In this document: positions 8,926 through 17,406 of the stretch, piece by piece
How the letters are laid out: the number at the start of each line of letters is the position of its first letter
How positions within the stretch are numbered: the first letter of the stretch is position 1
DNA from: Pseudomonas sp. BP8
Lineage (GTDB): Bacteria > Pseudomonadota > Gammaproteobacteria > Pseudomonadales > Pseudomonadaceae
Direction: 5' to 3'
DNA length: 64,000 bases
NCBI RefSeq assembly: GCF_017875955.1
Contig: NZ_JAGINK010000001.1
Coordinates: 1,526,001-1,590,000, forward strand
The notes under the pieces: model-generated
Told to the model about the DNA's origin: nothing
What the model saw: the letters and a program-made list of their open reading frames with translations, nothing else
Databases searched by the model: none
Translations under genes and position numbers: made by a program

Positions 8926-8969
8926 GAATGAGCTGATGGTGCAGCGCTTGGCGCAGACATTCAAGAATG

Positions 8970-8992
8970 CTGGGGCCGCGCAGCGGCCCCAG
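8970..8992 (-). terminator. Hairpin after the OprD-family porin
   Basis: A perfect 10-bp GC-rich stem (CTGGGGCCGC / GCGGCCCCAG) with a three-base loop lies 19 bp beyond the porin stop. There is no strong U-run after it, so it may act as a weak terminator or a 3'-end stabiliser. Confidence 0.55.
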
Positions 8993-9010
8993 TGGCGCTA
9001 GGGCAATCGG

Positions 9011-10336
9011 TCAGAACACGTTCAGTGGATAATCCACGATCACCCGCAGTTCATCGTTGTCCTGCCCCGAGCCATAGGCCTGGTTGGCGCGGTGGCTGGC
9101 GTAGCGCAGCAGTACCGACAGGTCTTTGAGCTGACCTTGCTGGAACACGTACTTCACATCCAGGTCACGTTCCCAGTGGGTTGCGTGCTTGCCTTGCGGG
9201 TTGTAGTAGTCGTAGTAGGTGGTGTTCTGGTCGGCCTTGGTCAGGTCGGCCTCACCGCGCGAGTACGACAGCGACGAGCTCAGGCCCGGCACACCGACAC
9301 CGGCGAAGTCATAGCCATACTGCAGCTTCCACGACCGCTCGTTGGGGGCGTTGAAGTCCGAGTACATCCGCGAGTTGTCCAGGTAAATGCTGTCACCCAG
9401 GTTGATGTAGTCGAACGGCGTGTCGCCATTCACCCGCTGGTAAGCGGCGGTGATGCTGTGATAACCGGCATTGACCGTGAAGTGCAGGCTGAAGGTGTTG
9501 TTGTCGATGCTGCCGAGCAGCGCCTGGCCGGTGTCCTGAGTGTGGTAGAAGTGCACGCCCGGATTCAGGCTGACCAGGTCGTTGACCACGTAGGTGTAGT
9601 CAAAGTCGGCGTAGTACTGATTCCAGATGTCCTTCAGCTCGGCGGCATACAGGTTGCTGGTGATGTTCTCGCTGCCGCTCCACGACGCGCCCGCCCAGCT
9701 CAGGTGGTCGCTGTCGCGATTGTCTTGCAGCGCGCCATAGTAGGTATCGATGCGCCGATGACCGCTCTGGTTGTACGGCTTGGTGAAGCTCACCTGGCCG
9801 CCCTCGAGCAGCAGGCCGTCCACGCTGGTGTTGGTCAGGCTGACGCCGCGGAAGGTCTGCGGCAACATGCGCGTCTCACCACCGGCGATCACCGGGTTGG
9901 TCAGAAACAGGTCGCCGGCCTTGAGTTCGGTGTCGAACGCCTTGAGCTTGATCGCTGCCCCCGCAGTGGAGAACGAGTGCGGCGCAGCGCCCAGCTCGCC
10001 ATCATCCTTGACGTGTTCAGGCAGGATGCTGGTGCCGGCATAACCGCCACCGCCGTCGAGCTTGAGGCCGAGCATGGCGTGGGCGTCGAGGCCGAAACCT
10101 AGTGTGCCGGGGGTGTAACCGGACTCGAAGCGGGCGAGGAAGCCCTGGCCCCACTCGCGGTTGTCACGTACGCCGGTATTGAGGTTGTTGCGGTTGAAGT
10201 AGGCATTGCGGAAATGCAGGTTCAGCGACGAGCCTTCAACAAAGCCTTCAGCCTTGGCTTCATCGGCGTGTGCGCTGAGTGGCATCGTTGCGGCGAATGC
10301 AATGAAAAGCGGGGAGAAACGAAAAGCGGAAGTCAC
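9011..10336 (-). CDS. OprD-family outer-membrane porin
   Basis: This 441-residue protein has a cleavable signal peptide ([14 protein letters not shown], cleavage near residue 24) followed by the OprD hallmark [17 protein letters not shown]. The remainder is rich in alternating aromatic and polar strands, including [10 protein letters not shown] and [13 protein letters not shown], and it ends in VDYPLNVF, the terminal aromatic expected of a beta-barrel. OprD-family porins take up amino acids, aromatic acids or other small carboxylates; the substrate cannot be read from sequence. Translation begins at a GTG with AAGGAGC nine bases upstream. It stands alone on the minus strand, bounded by hairpins on both sides. 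Confidence 0.92.
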   Translation of the reverse strand: MTSAFRFSPLFIAFAATMPLSAHADEAKAEGFVEGSSLNLHFRNAYFNRNNLNTGVRDNREWGQGFLARFESGYTPGTLGFGLDAHAMLGLKLDGGGGYAGTSILPEHVKDDGELGAAPHSFSTAGAAIKLKAFDTELKAGDLFLTNPVIAGGETRMLPQTFRGVSLTNTSVDGLLLEGGQVSFTKPYNQSGHRRIDTYYGALQDNRDSDHLSWAGASWSGSENITSNLYAAELKDIWNQYYADFDYTYVVNDLVSLNPGVHFYHTQDTGQALLGSIDNNTFSLHFTVNAGYHSITAAYQRVNGDTPFDYINLGDSIYLDNSRMYSDFNAPNERSWKLQYGYDFAGVGVPGLSSSLSYSRGEADLTKADQNTTYYDYYNPQGKHATHWERDLDVKYVFQQGQLKDLSVLLRYASHRANQAYGSGQDNDELRVIVDYPLNVF

Positions 10337-10438
10337 CGGTAAGAGCTCCTTTATCTGACGGTGGTGCAGTTTTTATTGTCGGAATTGCAAATCTTTTTAG
10401 AGGGATTCGTAACAGTCAGGCTGAACCTTTCGACACAT

Positions 10439-10470
10439 AAAAAAAAGCCGCTGATCGGCAGCGGCTTTTA
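10439..10470 (-). terminator. Intrinsic terminator of the small exported-protein gene
   Basis: On the minus strand AAAAGCCGCTG and CAGCGGCTTTT pair across a five-base loop, followed by a run of eight T. It lies about 70 bp after the stop at 10543 and upstream of the porin promoter region. The A-run on the other side means it could also work in the opposite direction. Confidence 0.85.
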
Positions 10471-10542
10471 GAGGCTAACATATTGGCAGGGGATGCGCCC
10501 ATGCCATGTCCCAAGGCGAAGTAAACCTCGGGATAACGCCGA

Positions 10543-10767
10543 TCAGCTATCGGCACTGTCGTCTTTGACGACCTTTGCAGCGGTCTGCTGTGCGTCTTTT
10601 GCGGATTCTGCCTGCTGTGCGGCATAGCCTTCACGTGCATCTTGGTGAACAGCGGCAAGTGCTGCGTTTCGAGCGACAAAGGCCGGCGATTCTTCAGCCA
10701 TGGCCAGGGGCGACAACAACAGGGAAGACAGAACGAATACGCTGGCAACACCCATACTGTTGGACAT
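10543..10767 (-). CDS. Small exported protein of unknown function
   Basis: This predicted protein of 74 residues begins with a hydrophobic signal peptide (VASVFVLSSLLLSPLAMA, cleavage near AMA-EES). A short Ala/Gln/Lys-rich helical mature part with AAQQAESAKDAQQTAAKV follows. I do not recognise a named family. I chose the ATG at 10767 because GAAGG lies nine bases upstream; a TTG three codons earlier would sit too close to that site. It is 129 bp downstream of the sensor kinase gene on the same strand and has its own strong terminator, so it may be the last gene of the efflux operon or have its own promoter. Confidence 0.7.
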   Translation of the reverse strand: MSNSMGVASVFVLSSLLLSPLAMAEESPAFVARNAALAAVHQDAREGYAAQQAESAKDAQQTAAKVVKDDSADS

Positions 10768-10896
10768 TTGCAACAACCTTCTTGCGGGGCAAGTGTTAGT
10801 GGAGACAGGGCTAAGTTAGTCCCAATAACATCGCAGAAACAGCGCTTGGCGGGATAAGCACTGTTGCGCAAAAGGTAAGGATACGCGTCGAAAAGT

Positions 10897-12309
10897 TCAG
10901 AGTTTGCCCGCAAACCCGCGTGTTTGAGCGTTTGGCAGGCAAATACCGAACGTGTTGGCGCCACCCGTGCTACGCACGAAGACACTGCCGCCGTGCATCA
11001 GCGCGATGGCTTTGACGATCGCCAGGCCCAGGCCGTGGTTACTGCCGCCGTGGTTGCTGCGCGCAGCGTCGACCCGGTAGAAGCGTTCGAACAGCAGGGC
11101 CAGGTGCTCGTCGGCAATGGTCGGGCCGGGGTTGCTCACGGCGATGCTGACCTGCTCGGGCCCGGCCTCGATGTGCACCGCGATGACCTGGTGGGGCGCG
11201 GTGTGCTGCACGGCGTTGTTCAGCAGGTTGATCAGCGCCCGGCGCAATTGGGCTTTCTCGATCGGTGCCAGGGCATCACCGCAGACCGTGACTTGCACCT
11301 GCGCGTCTTCGAGGATGTAGTCGAGGTAGTCGAGGGTGGTGGCGACTTCTTCGGCCAGCGAAGCCTGGGTCAATGCAGTGGCCTTGCTGCCTTGATCGGC
11401 GCTGGCCAGGAACAGCATGTCGTTGATGATGCTGCGCAGGCGCTCGAGCTCTTCCAGGTTCGATTGCAAGACCTCGAAGTAGTGCTCGGCACTGCGGCCG
11501 CGGGTCAGGGCCACCTGGGTCTGACCAATCAGATTGGTCAGCGGAGAACGCAGCTCGTGGGCGACATCGGCGTTGAACGCCTCGAGCCGCGAATAGGCCA
11601 GGCTGACCCGATCCAGCGCGGCATTGAAGGCGTTGGCAAACTGCGCCAGCTCCGGTGCCAGCGCCTGGGTTTGCAGCCGCCCGTCCAGGCGAGGCGGAGC
11701 CAGGGCCTGGGCTTCGTTGGACAACGCCAGCAACGGTCGCAGGCCGATCCGCGCGACCCAATAACCCAGCACAGCCGCCAGCAGCACGCCGAGCACCGCC
11801 AGGCCGACGATGGCCACCAGCAGGCTGTGCTGGGCCTGCCAGAACGTCTCGGTATCGATGCCGATCATGAAGTGCAGTGCCGGCCGCTCCCCCAGCGCGG
11901 GCAGCTCGCTGACCAGCACTTTGTACGGGTAGGGGCTGTCGGCCAGACGCAGGTCGCGCATGCCCTGTGGGCCTTCGGCGAGCTGACGCAGCTGCTCGGT
12001 GGGCTGGCCGTACTCGAAGGTCGGGTCGCTGCTGACCACCCAGAAGCGGATGCGCCGGTCTTCTTCAGCGAGCAGGTTCAGCTTGTTGTGGATCTTGGCC
12101 CAGTGCTCGGCGTTACCGAAGCGGTTGAGGGTCGACTCGAGCACGCTGTAGCGCGCGTCCAGTTCGGCGGCCGGCAGCAGGTCGAGGCTGCGGTCGACCT
12201 GGCGGTACAGCGCCGCGCCGATCAGCAAAAATACCGCCATCGCCACCAGCATGAACAGCGCCGCCAGGCGCAGCGCGATGGAGTTAGCCGGCACGGTTTT
12301 CCAGAACAT
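10897..12309 (-). CDS. Sensor histidine kinase, heavy-metal-sensor (CusS/CopS-like) family
   Basis: This inner-membrane kinase of about 470 residues has a first membrane helix at the N-terminus (LRLAALFMLVAMAVFLLIGA), a periplasmic domain of about 140 residues, and a second membrane helix (LLVAIVGLAVLGVLLAAVLG). HAMP and dimerisation regions follow, with phospho-His 251 in AHELRSPLTNL. The ATPase domain has N, G1 and G2 boxes (INLLNNAVQHT, SNHGLGLAIVKAI). The architecture matches the CusS/CopS/CzcS group, but the pump it is linked to is drug-type rather than metal-type. The ATG at 12309 lies within the end of the response regulator gene, a 26-base overlap, so translation is coupled. An upstream start at 12348 would overlap much more and is less likely. 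Confidence 0.9.
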   Translation of the reverse strand: MFWKTVPANSIALRLAALFMLVAMAVFLLIGAALYRQVDRSLDLLPAAELDARYSVLESTLNRFGNAEHWAKIHNKLNLLAEEDRRIRFWVVSSDPTFEYGQPTEQLRQLAEGPQGMRDLRLADSPYPYKVLVSELPALGERPALHFMIGIDTETFWQAQHSLLVAIVGLAVLGVLLAAVLGYWVARIGLRPLLALSNEAQALAPPRLDGRLQTQALAPELAQFANAFNAALDRVSLAYSRLEAFNADVAHELRSPLTNLIGQTQVALTRGRSAEHYFEVLQSNLEELERLRSIINDMLFLASADQGSKATALTQASLAEEVATTLDYLDYILEDAQVQVTVCGDALAPIEKAQLRRALINLLNNAVQHTAPHQVIAVHIEAGPEQVSIAVSNPGPTIADEHLALLFERFYRVDAARSNHGGSNHGLGLAIVKAIALMHGGSVFVRSTGGANTFGICLPNAQTRGFAGKL

Positions 12310-12958
12310 AGCCCATGCCTCGAATGGTATGCAGCAGCTTGTTTTCAAACGGCCCGTCGAGCTTGGCGCGCAGGCGTTTTATGGCGACCTCGACGACGTT
12401 CGCGTCGCTGTCGAAATTGATGTCCCAGACCAGCTCGGCGATGGCCGTCTTGGACAGGATCTCGCCTTGGCGCCGCGCCAGCACGCTGAGCAGCGAGAAT
12501 TCCTTGGCGGTCAGCTCCAGGCGCAGGCCGGCGCGGCTGGCCTTGCGGCTGATCAGGTCGATCCACAAATCGCCGACCTGCACCTGCAACGGCTCGTGGC
12601 TGCTGCTGCGGCGGGTCAGGGCCTGCAGGCGGGCGACCAGTTCGAGAAACGAGAACGGCTTGCCGAGGTAGTCGTCGGCGCCTTCGCGCAGGCCGCGGAT
12701 GCGGTCTTCGACCCGCTCACGGGCGGTCAGCATGATCACCGGCGTCTGCTTGCGCGCGCGCAGCGCACGCAGCACGCCATAGCCGTCCAGGCCCGGCAGC
12801 ATGACGTCGAGGACGATCACCGCGTAGTCGCCTTCGAGGGCCATGTGCAGGCCGTCGATACCATCGCGGGCGAGGTCGACGGCAAAGCCTTGTTCACTCA
12901 GGCCACGGTGCAGGTAGTCGGCGGTTTTTTCTTCGTCTTCGATGATCAGTACACGCAT
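12284..12958 (-). CDS. OmpR/PhoB-family response regulator (CusR/CopR-like)
   Basis: This 224-residue DNA-binding regulator has a receiver domain at about 1-115, with acidic pocket residues in IIEDEE, phospho-Asp 51 in VIVLDVMLPG, Thr in MLTARE and Lys in LGKPF. A C-terminal winged helix at about 125-222 ends in LLHTIRGMGYVLE. It is paired with the overlapping sensor kinase downstream and begins only nine bases after the RND permease stop, so it is expressed with the pump. The natural expectation is autoregulation of the whole operon from the promoter upstream of the adaptor gene, where a direct repeat lies at 17301-17316. Confidence 0.93.
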   Translation of the reverse strand: MRVLIIEDEEKTADYLHRGLSEQGFAVDLARDGIDGLHMALEGDYAVIVLDVMLPGLDGYGVLRALRARKQTPVIMLTARERVEDRIRGLREGADDYLGKPFSFLELVARLQALTRRSSSHEPLQVQVGDLWIDLISRKASRAGLRLELTAKEFSLLSVLARRQGEILSKTAIAELVWDINFDSDANVVEVAIKRLRAKLDGPFENKLLHTIRGMGYVLENRAG

Positions 12959-12967
12959 GCTTTTGTC

Positions 12968-15900
12968 TCAACTGGCGTTCGGCGCGGCCGCAACGGCGGG
13001 CTGGCGGCGATGGAACAGACGCTCCAGGGCCAAGTATATGACCGGCGTCGTGAACAGCGTCAGCGCCTGGCTCACCAATAATCCGCCGACCACCGCGATG
13101 CCCAGCGGCTGGCGCAGTTCGGCGCCGGTACCAAAGCCGAACATCAGCGGCACCGCGCCGAGCAGGGCGGCCAGGGTAGTCATGATGATCGGCCTGAAGC
13201 GGGTCAGGCAGGCCTGGTGAATCGCCTGCTCGGGGGTCAAGCCATGCTGGCGCTGGGCGTCCAGGGCAAAGTCGATGAGCAGGATGCCGTTCTTCTTGAC
13301 GATGCCGATCAGCAGCACCACGCCGATCAGGCCCATGATGCTGAAATCCTGGCCCATCGCCCAGAGCAGGATCAGCGCCCCGAGCCCGGCCGAGGGCAGG
13401 GTGGAGATGATCGTCAGGGGGTGGACGAAGCTCTCGTAGAGCACGCCAAGGATGATGTACACCGCTACCAGTGCAGCGAGGATCAGCCACGGCTGGCTCG
13501 ACAGCGAACTCTGGAACGCCTGCGCTGCGCCCTGGAAGTTGCCACTGATCGAGTCGGGCATGCCCAGTTCGCGTTGGGTCTGTTCAAGGATGCGCACGGC
13601 ATCCCCGAGGGCCACGCCTGGGGCCAGGTTGAACGACAGGTTGGCCGCCGGGAACAGCCCGTCATGGGCGATCGACAGCGGCCCGGTACTGGGCGCGGCA
13701 ACGTGGGCCACGGCCGACAGCGGCACCATGTCGTTGCTCAGCGGCGAGCGCAGGTAGAAGTAGTTGAGGCTCTCGGCCTTGCCGCGCTGGCGCGCGTCCA
13801 GTTCGAGAATCACTTTGTACTGGTTGGTCTCGGTCTGGAATTCGCTGATCTGGCGTTGGCCGAAGGCGTCGTACAGCGCTTGGTCGATGTCGTTGGTGGT
13901 CAAGCCGAAACGCGCGGCGGCCTGGCGGTCGATGTCGATCCGGGTGACGCTGGCCCCCAGCTGCAGGTCGTTGGACAGGTCGCGCAGGGCCGGGTTTTCG
14001 CGCAGGCGCTCGGTCAGGCGCTGGGTCCACAGGTTGAGCGCGACACCGTCGTTGCTCTTGAGCACGTACTGGTACTGGGTGCGCGACGGGCCGGAGCTGA
14101 GGTTGATGTCCTGGCCAGCACGCATGTACAGCACCACCCCGGGGATCTGGGCCAGCTTGGGCCGTAGCCGATCGATCAGCTCACTGGCCGAGACGTCGCG
14201 CTCGCCGCGCGGTTTCAGCGCGATCCAGAAGCGGCCGTTGGCGATGGTCTGGTTGTTGCCGGTCACCCCCACGGCATGCGAGAAAGCGCGTACCGCGGGG
14301 TCGGCGCCGATGACCTTGGCCAGTGCCTGGTGTTTGTCGATCATCGCCGGGTACGAGACGTCGGCCGCAGCCTCACTGGTACCAAGGATGAAACCGGTGT
14401 CTTGCAGCGGGAAGAAGCCCTTGGGGATCGCTACGTAACCGACCACGGCCAGCGCCAGGGTCAGGCCGAACACGGTGAGGGTCAGGCGCTGATGGGCGAG
14501 GGCGCGGTTCAGGCCTTTCTCGTACCAGCGCACCAGGCGCTCGCCGAAGCCATCCTGATGCGCCTTGGGCGCCTGGCGCATGAACAGCGCACAGAGTGTC
14601 GGCGCCAGGGTCAGCGACACCACCACCGAAATCAGGATGGTCGAGGTGGCGGTCAGGGCAAACTCCTTGAACAGCCGGCCAACCACCCCGCCCATGAACA
14701 GCAGCGGAATAAAGGCGGCGATCAGCGAGAAACTGATCGAGATTACCGTGAAGCCGATTTCACCCGCGCCCTTGATCGCCGCGGTGCGGCTGTCGTCGCC
14801 GGCCTCCAGGTGACGGTGGATGTTTTCCACCACCACGATGGCGTCATCGACCACGAAGCCCACCGAGATGACGATGGCCACCAGGGTCAGGTTGTTCAGG
14901 CTGAAACCGAAAATGTACATCAGGGCGCAAGTGGCGATCAGCGATACGCCAAGCACGCTCGACACCACCAGGGTCGCCGACCACTGGCGAAGAAACAGTG
15001 CCATCACCCCGATGACCAGGATCACCGCGATCAGCAGGGTCAGCTCGACCTCGTGCAGCGAGGCGCGGATGGTCTGCGTGCGGTCCTGCAGCACCGACAC
15101 CTCGACCGAGGCCGGCAGCATCTCTTGCAGCCGTGGCAACGCTTCGAGCACGCGGTCGACGGTCTCGACGATGTTCGCCCCTGGCTGGCGGAACACCACC
15201 AGGTTGAGCCCTGGCTGATCGCCGGACCATGACTTGACGTAGGCGTTCTCGGCGCCCTGAATCACCTTGGCGACATCCGACAGGTGCACCGGGGCACCGT
15301 CGCGGTAGGAGACAATCAGCCGAGCGTAGTCCTCGGGATGGAACAACTGGTCGTTGGCGGCAATCGTCGACACGCTGTGCTCGCCATACAACGCGCCCTT
15401 GGCCAGGTTGAGGCTGGTCTGCTGAACGGCCAGGCGCAGGTCGGCCAGGGTCAGGCCGATGGCGGCGAGTTTCTCCGGCTGGGCCTGAACGCGGATGGCC
15501 GGGCGCAGTTGCCCGGAGATGTTGATCAGGCCGACCCCGTCGATCTGGCTCAGCTGGCGCGCGAGGAGGGTCTCGGCGTAGTCGCTGAGTTCGTGCCCGG
15601 GCATTTGCGCAGAACTGACGGTAAGCACCAGCACCGGGCTGTCCGCCGGGTTGACCTTGCGCCAGGTCGGTGGGTTGGGCAGGTCCTGCGGCAGGCGCGA
15701 GGTGGCGGTATTGATCGCCGCTTGGACTTCCTGCGCGGCGGTGTCGATATTCTTGTCGAGGCTGAACTGGAGGATCAGGTTGGTCGAACCCAGCGCGCTG
15801 CTGCTGGTCATCTGGGTCATGCCGGGGATGGCGCTGAACTGCACCTCGAGCGGTGTTGCCACCGAGGAGGCCATGGTTTCGGGGCTGGCCCCAGGCAGTT

Positions 15901-16060
15901 GCGCGGTGACCTGGATGGTCGGGAAATCTGCCTCCGGCAACGGCGCCACCGGCAGGCGAGGGAAGGCGATGGCACCCAGCAGGACCAGGGCAAAGGTCAA
16001 TAGCAGGGTGGCCACCGGATGGTCGATGCACCAGGCCGAGAGGCCATTGCGACTGTTCAT
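12968..16060 (-). CDS. RND efflux permease, HAE-1 (MdtB/MdtC-like) type
   Basis: This 1030-residue inner-membrane proton-driven exporter has the usual RND layout: one N-terminal helix, a large periplasmic loop, a helix bundle, a second loop and a second bundle. The segment FVVDDAIVVVENIHRHLE contains the paired aspartates of the drug-type (HAE-1) proton relay and is unlike metal-type CusA. The N-terminus with FPRLPVAPLPEADFPTIQV resembles MdtB/MdtC/MuxB/MuxC. Those systems normally have two different permeases; here there is only one. The start overlaps the adaptor stop by four bases (ATGA). No outer-membrane channel gene is present nearby, so it probably borrows a TolC/OpmB-like protein from elsewhere. 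Confidence 0.93.
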   Translation of the reverse strand: MNSRNGLSAWCIDHPVATLLLTFALVLLGAIAFPRLPVAPLPEADFPTIQVTAQLPGASPETMASSVATPLEVQFSAIPGMTQMTSSSALGSTNLILQFSLDKNIDTAAQEVQAAINTATSRLPQDLPNPPTWRKVNPADSPVLVLTVSSAQMPGHELSDYAETLLARQLSQIDGVGLINISGQLRPAIRVQAQPEKLAAIGLTLADLRLAVQQTSLNLAKGALYGEHSVSTIAANDQLFHPEDYARLIVSYRDGAPVHLSDVAKVIQGAENAYVKSWSGDQPGLNLVVFRQPGANIVETVDRVLEALPRLQEMLPASVEVSVLQDRTQTIRASLHEVELTLLIAVILVIGVMALFLRQWSATLVVSSVLGVSLIATCALMYIFGFSLNNLTLVAIVISVGFVVDDAIVVVENIHRHLEAGDDSRTAAIKGAGEIGFTVISISFSLIAAFIPLLFMGGVVGRLFKEFALTATSTILISVVVSLTLAPTLCALFMRQAPKAHQDGFGERLVRWYEKGLNRALAHQRLTLTVFGLTLALAVVGYVAIPKGFFPLQDTGFILGTSEAAADVSYPAMIDKHQALAKVIGADPAVRAFSHAVGVTGNNQTIANGRFWIALKPRGERDVSASELIDRLRPKLAQIPGVVLYMRAGQDINLSSGPSRTQYQYVLKSNDGVALNLWTQRLTERLRENPALRDLSNDLQLGASVTRIDIDRQAAARFGLTTNDIDQALYDAFGQRQISEFQTETNQYKVILELDARQRGKAESLNYFYLRSPLSNDMVPLSAVAHVAAPSTGPLSIAHDGLFPAANLSFNLAPGVALGDAVRILEQTQRELGMPDSISGNFQGAAQAFQSSLSSQPWLILAALVAVYIILGVLYESFVHPLTIISTLPSAGLGALILLWAMGQDFSIMGLIGVVLLIGIVKKNGILLIDFALDAQRQHGLTPEQAIHQACLTRFRPIIMTTLAALLGAVPLMFGFGTGAELRQPLGIAVVGGLLVSQALTLFTTPVIYLALERLFHRRQPAVAAAPNAS

Positions 16061-17220
16061 GGCTGCGCCTTGTGGTCGGCCATCTCGGCGCTGCCGGGGG
16101 CATCGCCGAGCACTTCGACCCTGGCCCCGGGCTTTAGCCGCGACTGGCCGTCGAGCACCAGCGTGTCACCGGCCTTGACCCCGGCAATGATGTTCAGGGT
16201 GCTGTCCTGGAACAGAACCTTGACCGGCACACTGGTAACCTTGTCGCCGTCCAGGCGGTAGACGAAGTGGCCGTCGACACCGCGCTGGACCACCGGTGGC
16301 GGAACCACCAATGCGCGCTGGTCGAGCGCCGTCTGCAGCTTGATGGTCACCAGTTGGCCAGGCCAGAGCAGGCCGTCCTTGTTGTCGAACTCGGCCTTGA
16401 CCCGCAGGGTGCCGGTGGTGGCTGAGATCTGGTTGTCGATCAACGCCAGGTAGCCTTCGCCGAGCAGGCGGCTTTCGCCTTCGGCATCGAGGTAGGCCTG
16501 GACGACGGCCGGGGTGGCAGCCGTGAGCAGTTTTTGCAGGGTGGGCAGCATCTGTTGCGGCAGGGCGAACTCGATGCCGATCGGGTCGATCTGAGTCACG
16601 CTGAACAGGCCCTGGGTATCGCTGGCACGCACCAGATTACCGGGGTCTACATTGCGAATGCCGACCCGGCCGGTTACCGGTGAGCGAATCTGCGTGTATG
16701 ACAGTTGCACCTGGGCATTGGCGATGGCCGCCTGGTTACCCTTGCCGGTGGCCTGCAATTGCTTGACCAGCGCCTGCTGCTGGTCGAGGGTCTGCTTGGA
16801 GACGCCGTCGTCGCTGCTGAGCAGGCGATAGCGCTTGAGGTCGACCGCGGCGACTTGCAACTGCGCCTGGCTCTGGCCGAGCAGGGCGCGGGCCTGGTCG
16901 AGGCTGGCGCGGATCGAGCGGTCATCGAGGGTGGCGAGCAGGTCGCCCTGTTTGACCCATTGGCCTTCCTTGACCAGCACCTGGGTCAGCACCCCTTCGA
17001 CCTGCGGGCGGATCTCGACGCTGTGCAGCGACAGCACCGAGCCGATGGCGCTGGCGTAGCGCGGCACGTCTTGCTCGGTGACGCTGATCACCCGTACCGG
17101 CACTGCGTTCTGGCTGCGGGCCACGGGTGCGGCCTGGCGCTGAGTCAGCCACCAGCCCAAGGCCACCAGCAGAATAATCGCCAGGGCGGCAAACACTACA
17201 GAGCGGGAGGAGCGTCGCAT
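16057..17220 (-). CDS. RND periplasmic adaptor (membrane fusion protein, MdtA-like)
   Basis: This 387-residue adaptor links the inner-membrane permease to an outer-membrane channel. An N-terminal membrane anchor (FAALAIILLVALGWWL) has no lipobox cysteine. A biotinyl-lipoyl half-domain follows (VEIRPQVEGVLTQVLVKEGQ), then a helical hairpin at about 100-170 rich in Gln, Ala and Leu, a barrel domain, and a C-terminal membrane-proximal region with PGARVEVLG. I chose the ATG at 17220; a GTG four codons earlier (17232) is possible, and neither has a clear ribosome site. It is the first gene of the adaptor-permease-regulator-kinase operon. Confidence 0.9.
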   Translation of the reverse strand: MRRSSRSVVFAALAIILLVALGWWLTQRQAAPVARSQNAVPVRVISVTEQDVPRYASAIGSVLSLHSVEIRPQVEGVLTQVLVKEGQWVKQGDLLATLDDRSIRASLDQARALLGQSQAQLQVAAVDLKRYRLLSSDDGVSKQTLDQQQALVKQLQATGKGNQAAIANAQVQLSYTQIRSPVTGRVGIRNVDPGNLVRASDTQGLFSVTQIDPIGIEFALPQQMLPTLQKLLTAATPAVVQAYLDAEGESRLLGEGYLALIDNQISATTGTLRVKAEFDNKDGLLWPGQLVTIKLQTALDQRALVVPPPVVQRGVDGHFVYRLDGDKVTSVPVKVLFQDSTLNIIAGVKAGDTLVLDGQSRLKPGARVEVLGDAPGSAEMADHKAQP

Positions 17221-17300
17221 CAGGTCGGGCACCGGTGGGAAAACAGTGGGGTCTATGCAAGCTTATAGCGCTTTGATCGGGTCGGGAGGGTGACGCCTGG

Positions 17301-17316
17301 CTGACAGCGCTGACAG
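17301..17316 (-). promoter_or_regulatory. Direct repeat upstream of the efflux operon (candidate response-regulator site)
   Basis: CTGTCAG occurs twice with a nine-base period on the minus strand, about 85 bp before the adaptor start. OmpR-family regulators bind direct repeats of this general kind. There is a TATAAG about 40 bp closer to the gene that could be a -10, but no good -35. Confidence 0.3.
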
Positions 17317-17352
17317 TTTCGGCAATTTAGCCGATCCCATACACCACTGTGA

Positions 17353-17392
17353 CCGGGCTGGCCTCTTCGCGGGACAAGCCCGCTCCTACAGG
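17353..17392 (+). repeat. Single REP element
   Basis: One copy of the P. putida REP palindrome (core CGCGGGACAAGCCCGC, then TCCTACAGG) lies between the efflux operon and the YkgJ-type gene. It is the same family as the pair after fruA and differs by one base in the core. Confidence 0.85.
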
Positions 17393-17406
17393 ATTGTGAT
17401 GCCGCC

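Noticed and set aside
10416-10985. Reading frame of 189 codons covering the small exported-protein region
   Set aside because: It runs through a clear terminator hairpin and has no domain; the shorter frame with a signal peptide explains the region better.
12310-12348. Longer N-terminus for the sensor kinase
   Set aside because: It would add a short segment with no family support and a larger overlap with the response regulator; the ATG at 12309 leads directly into the membrane helix.
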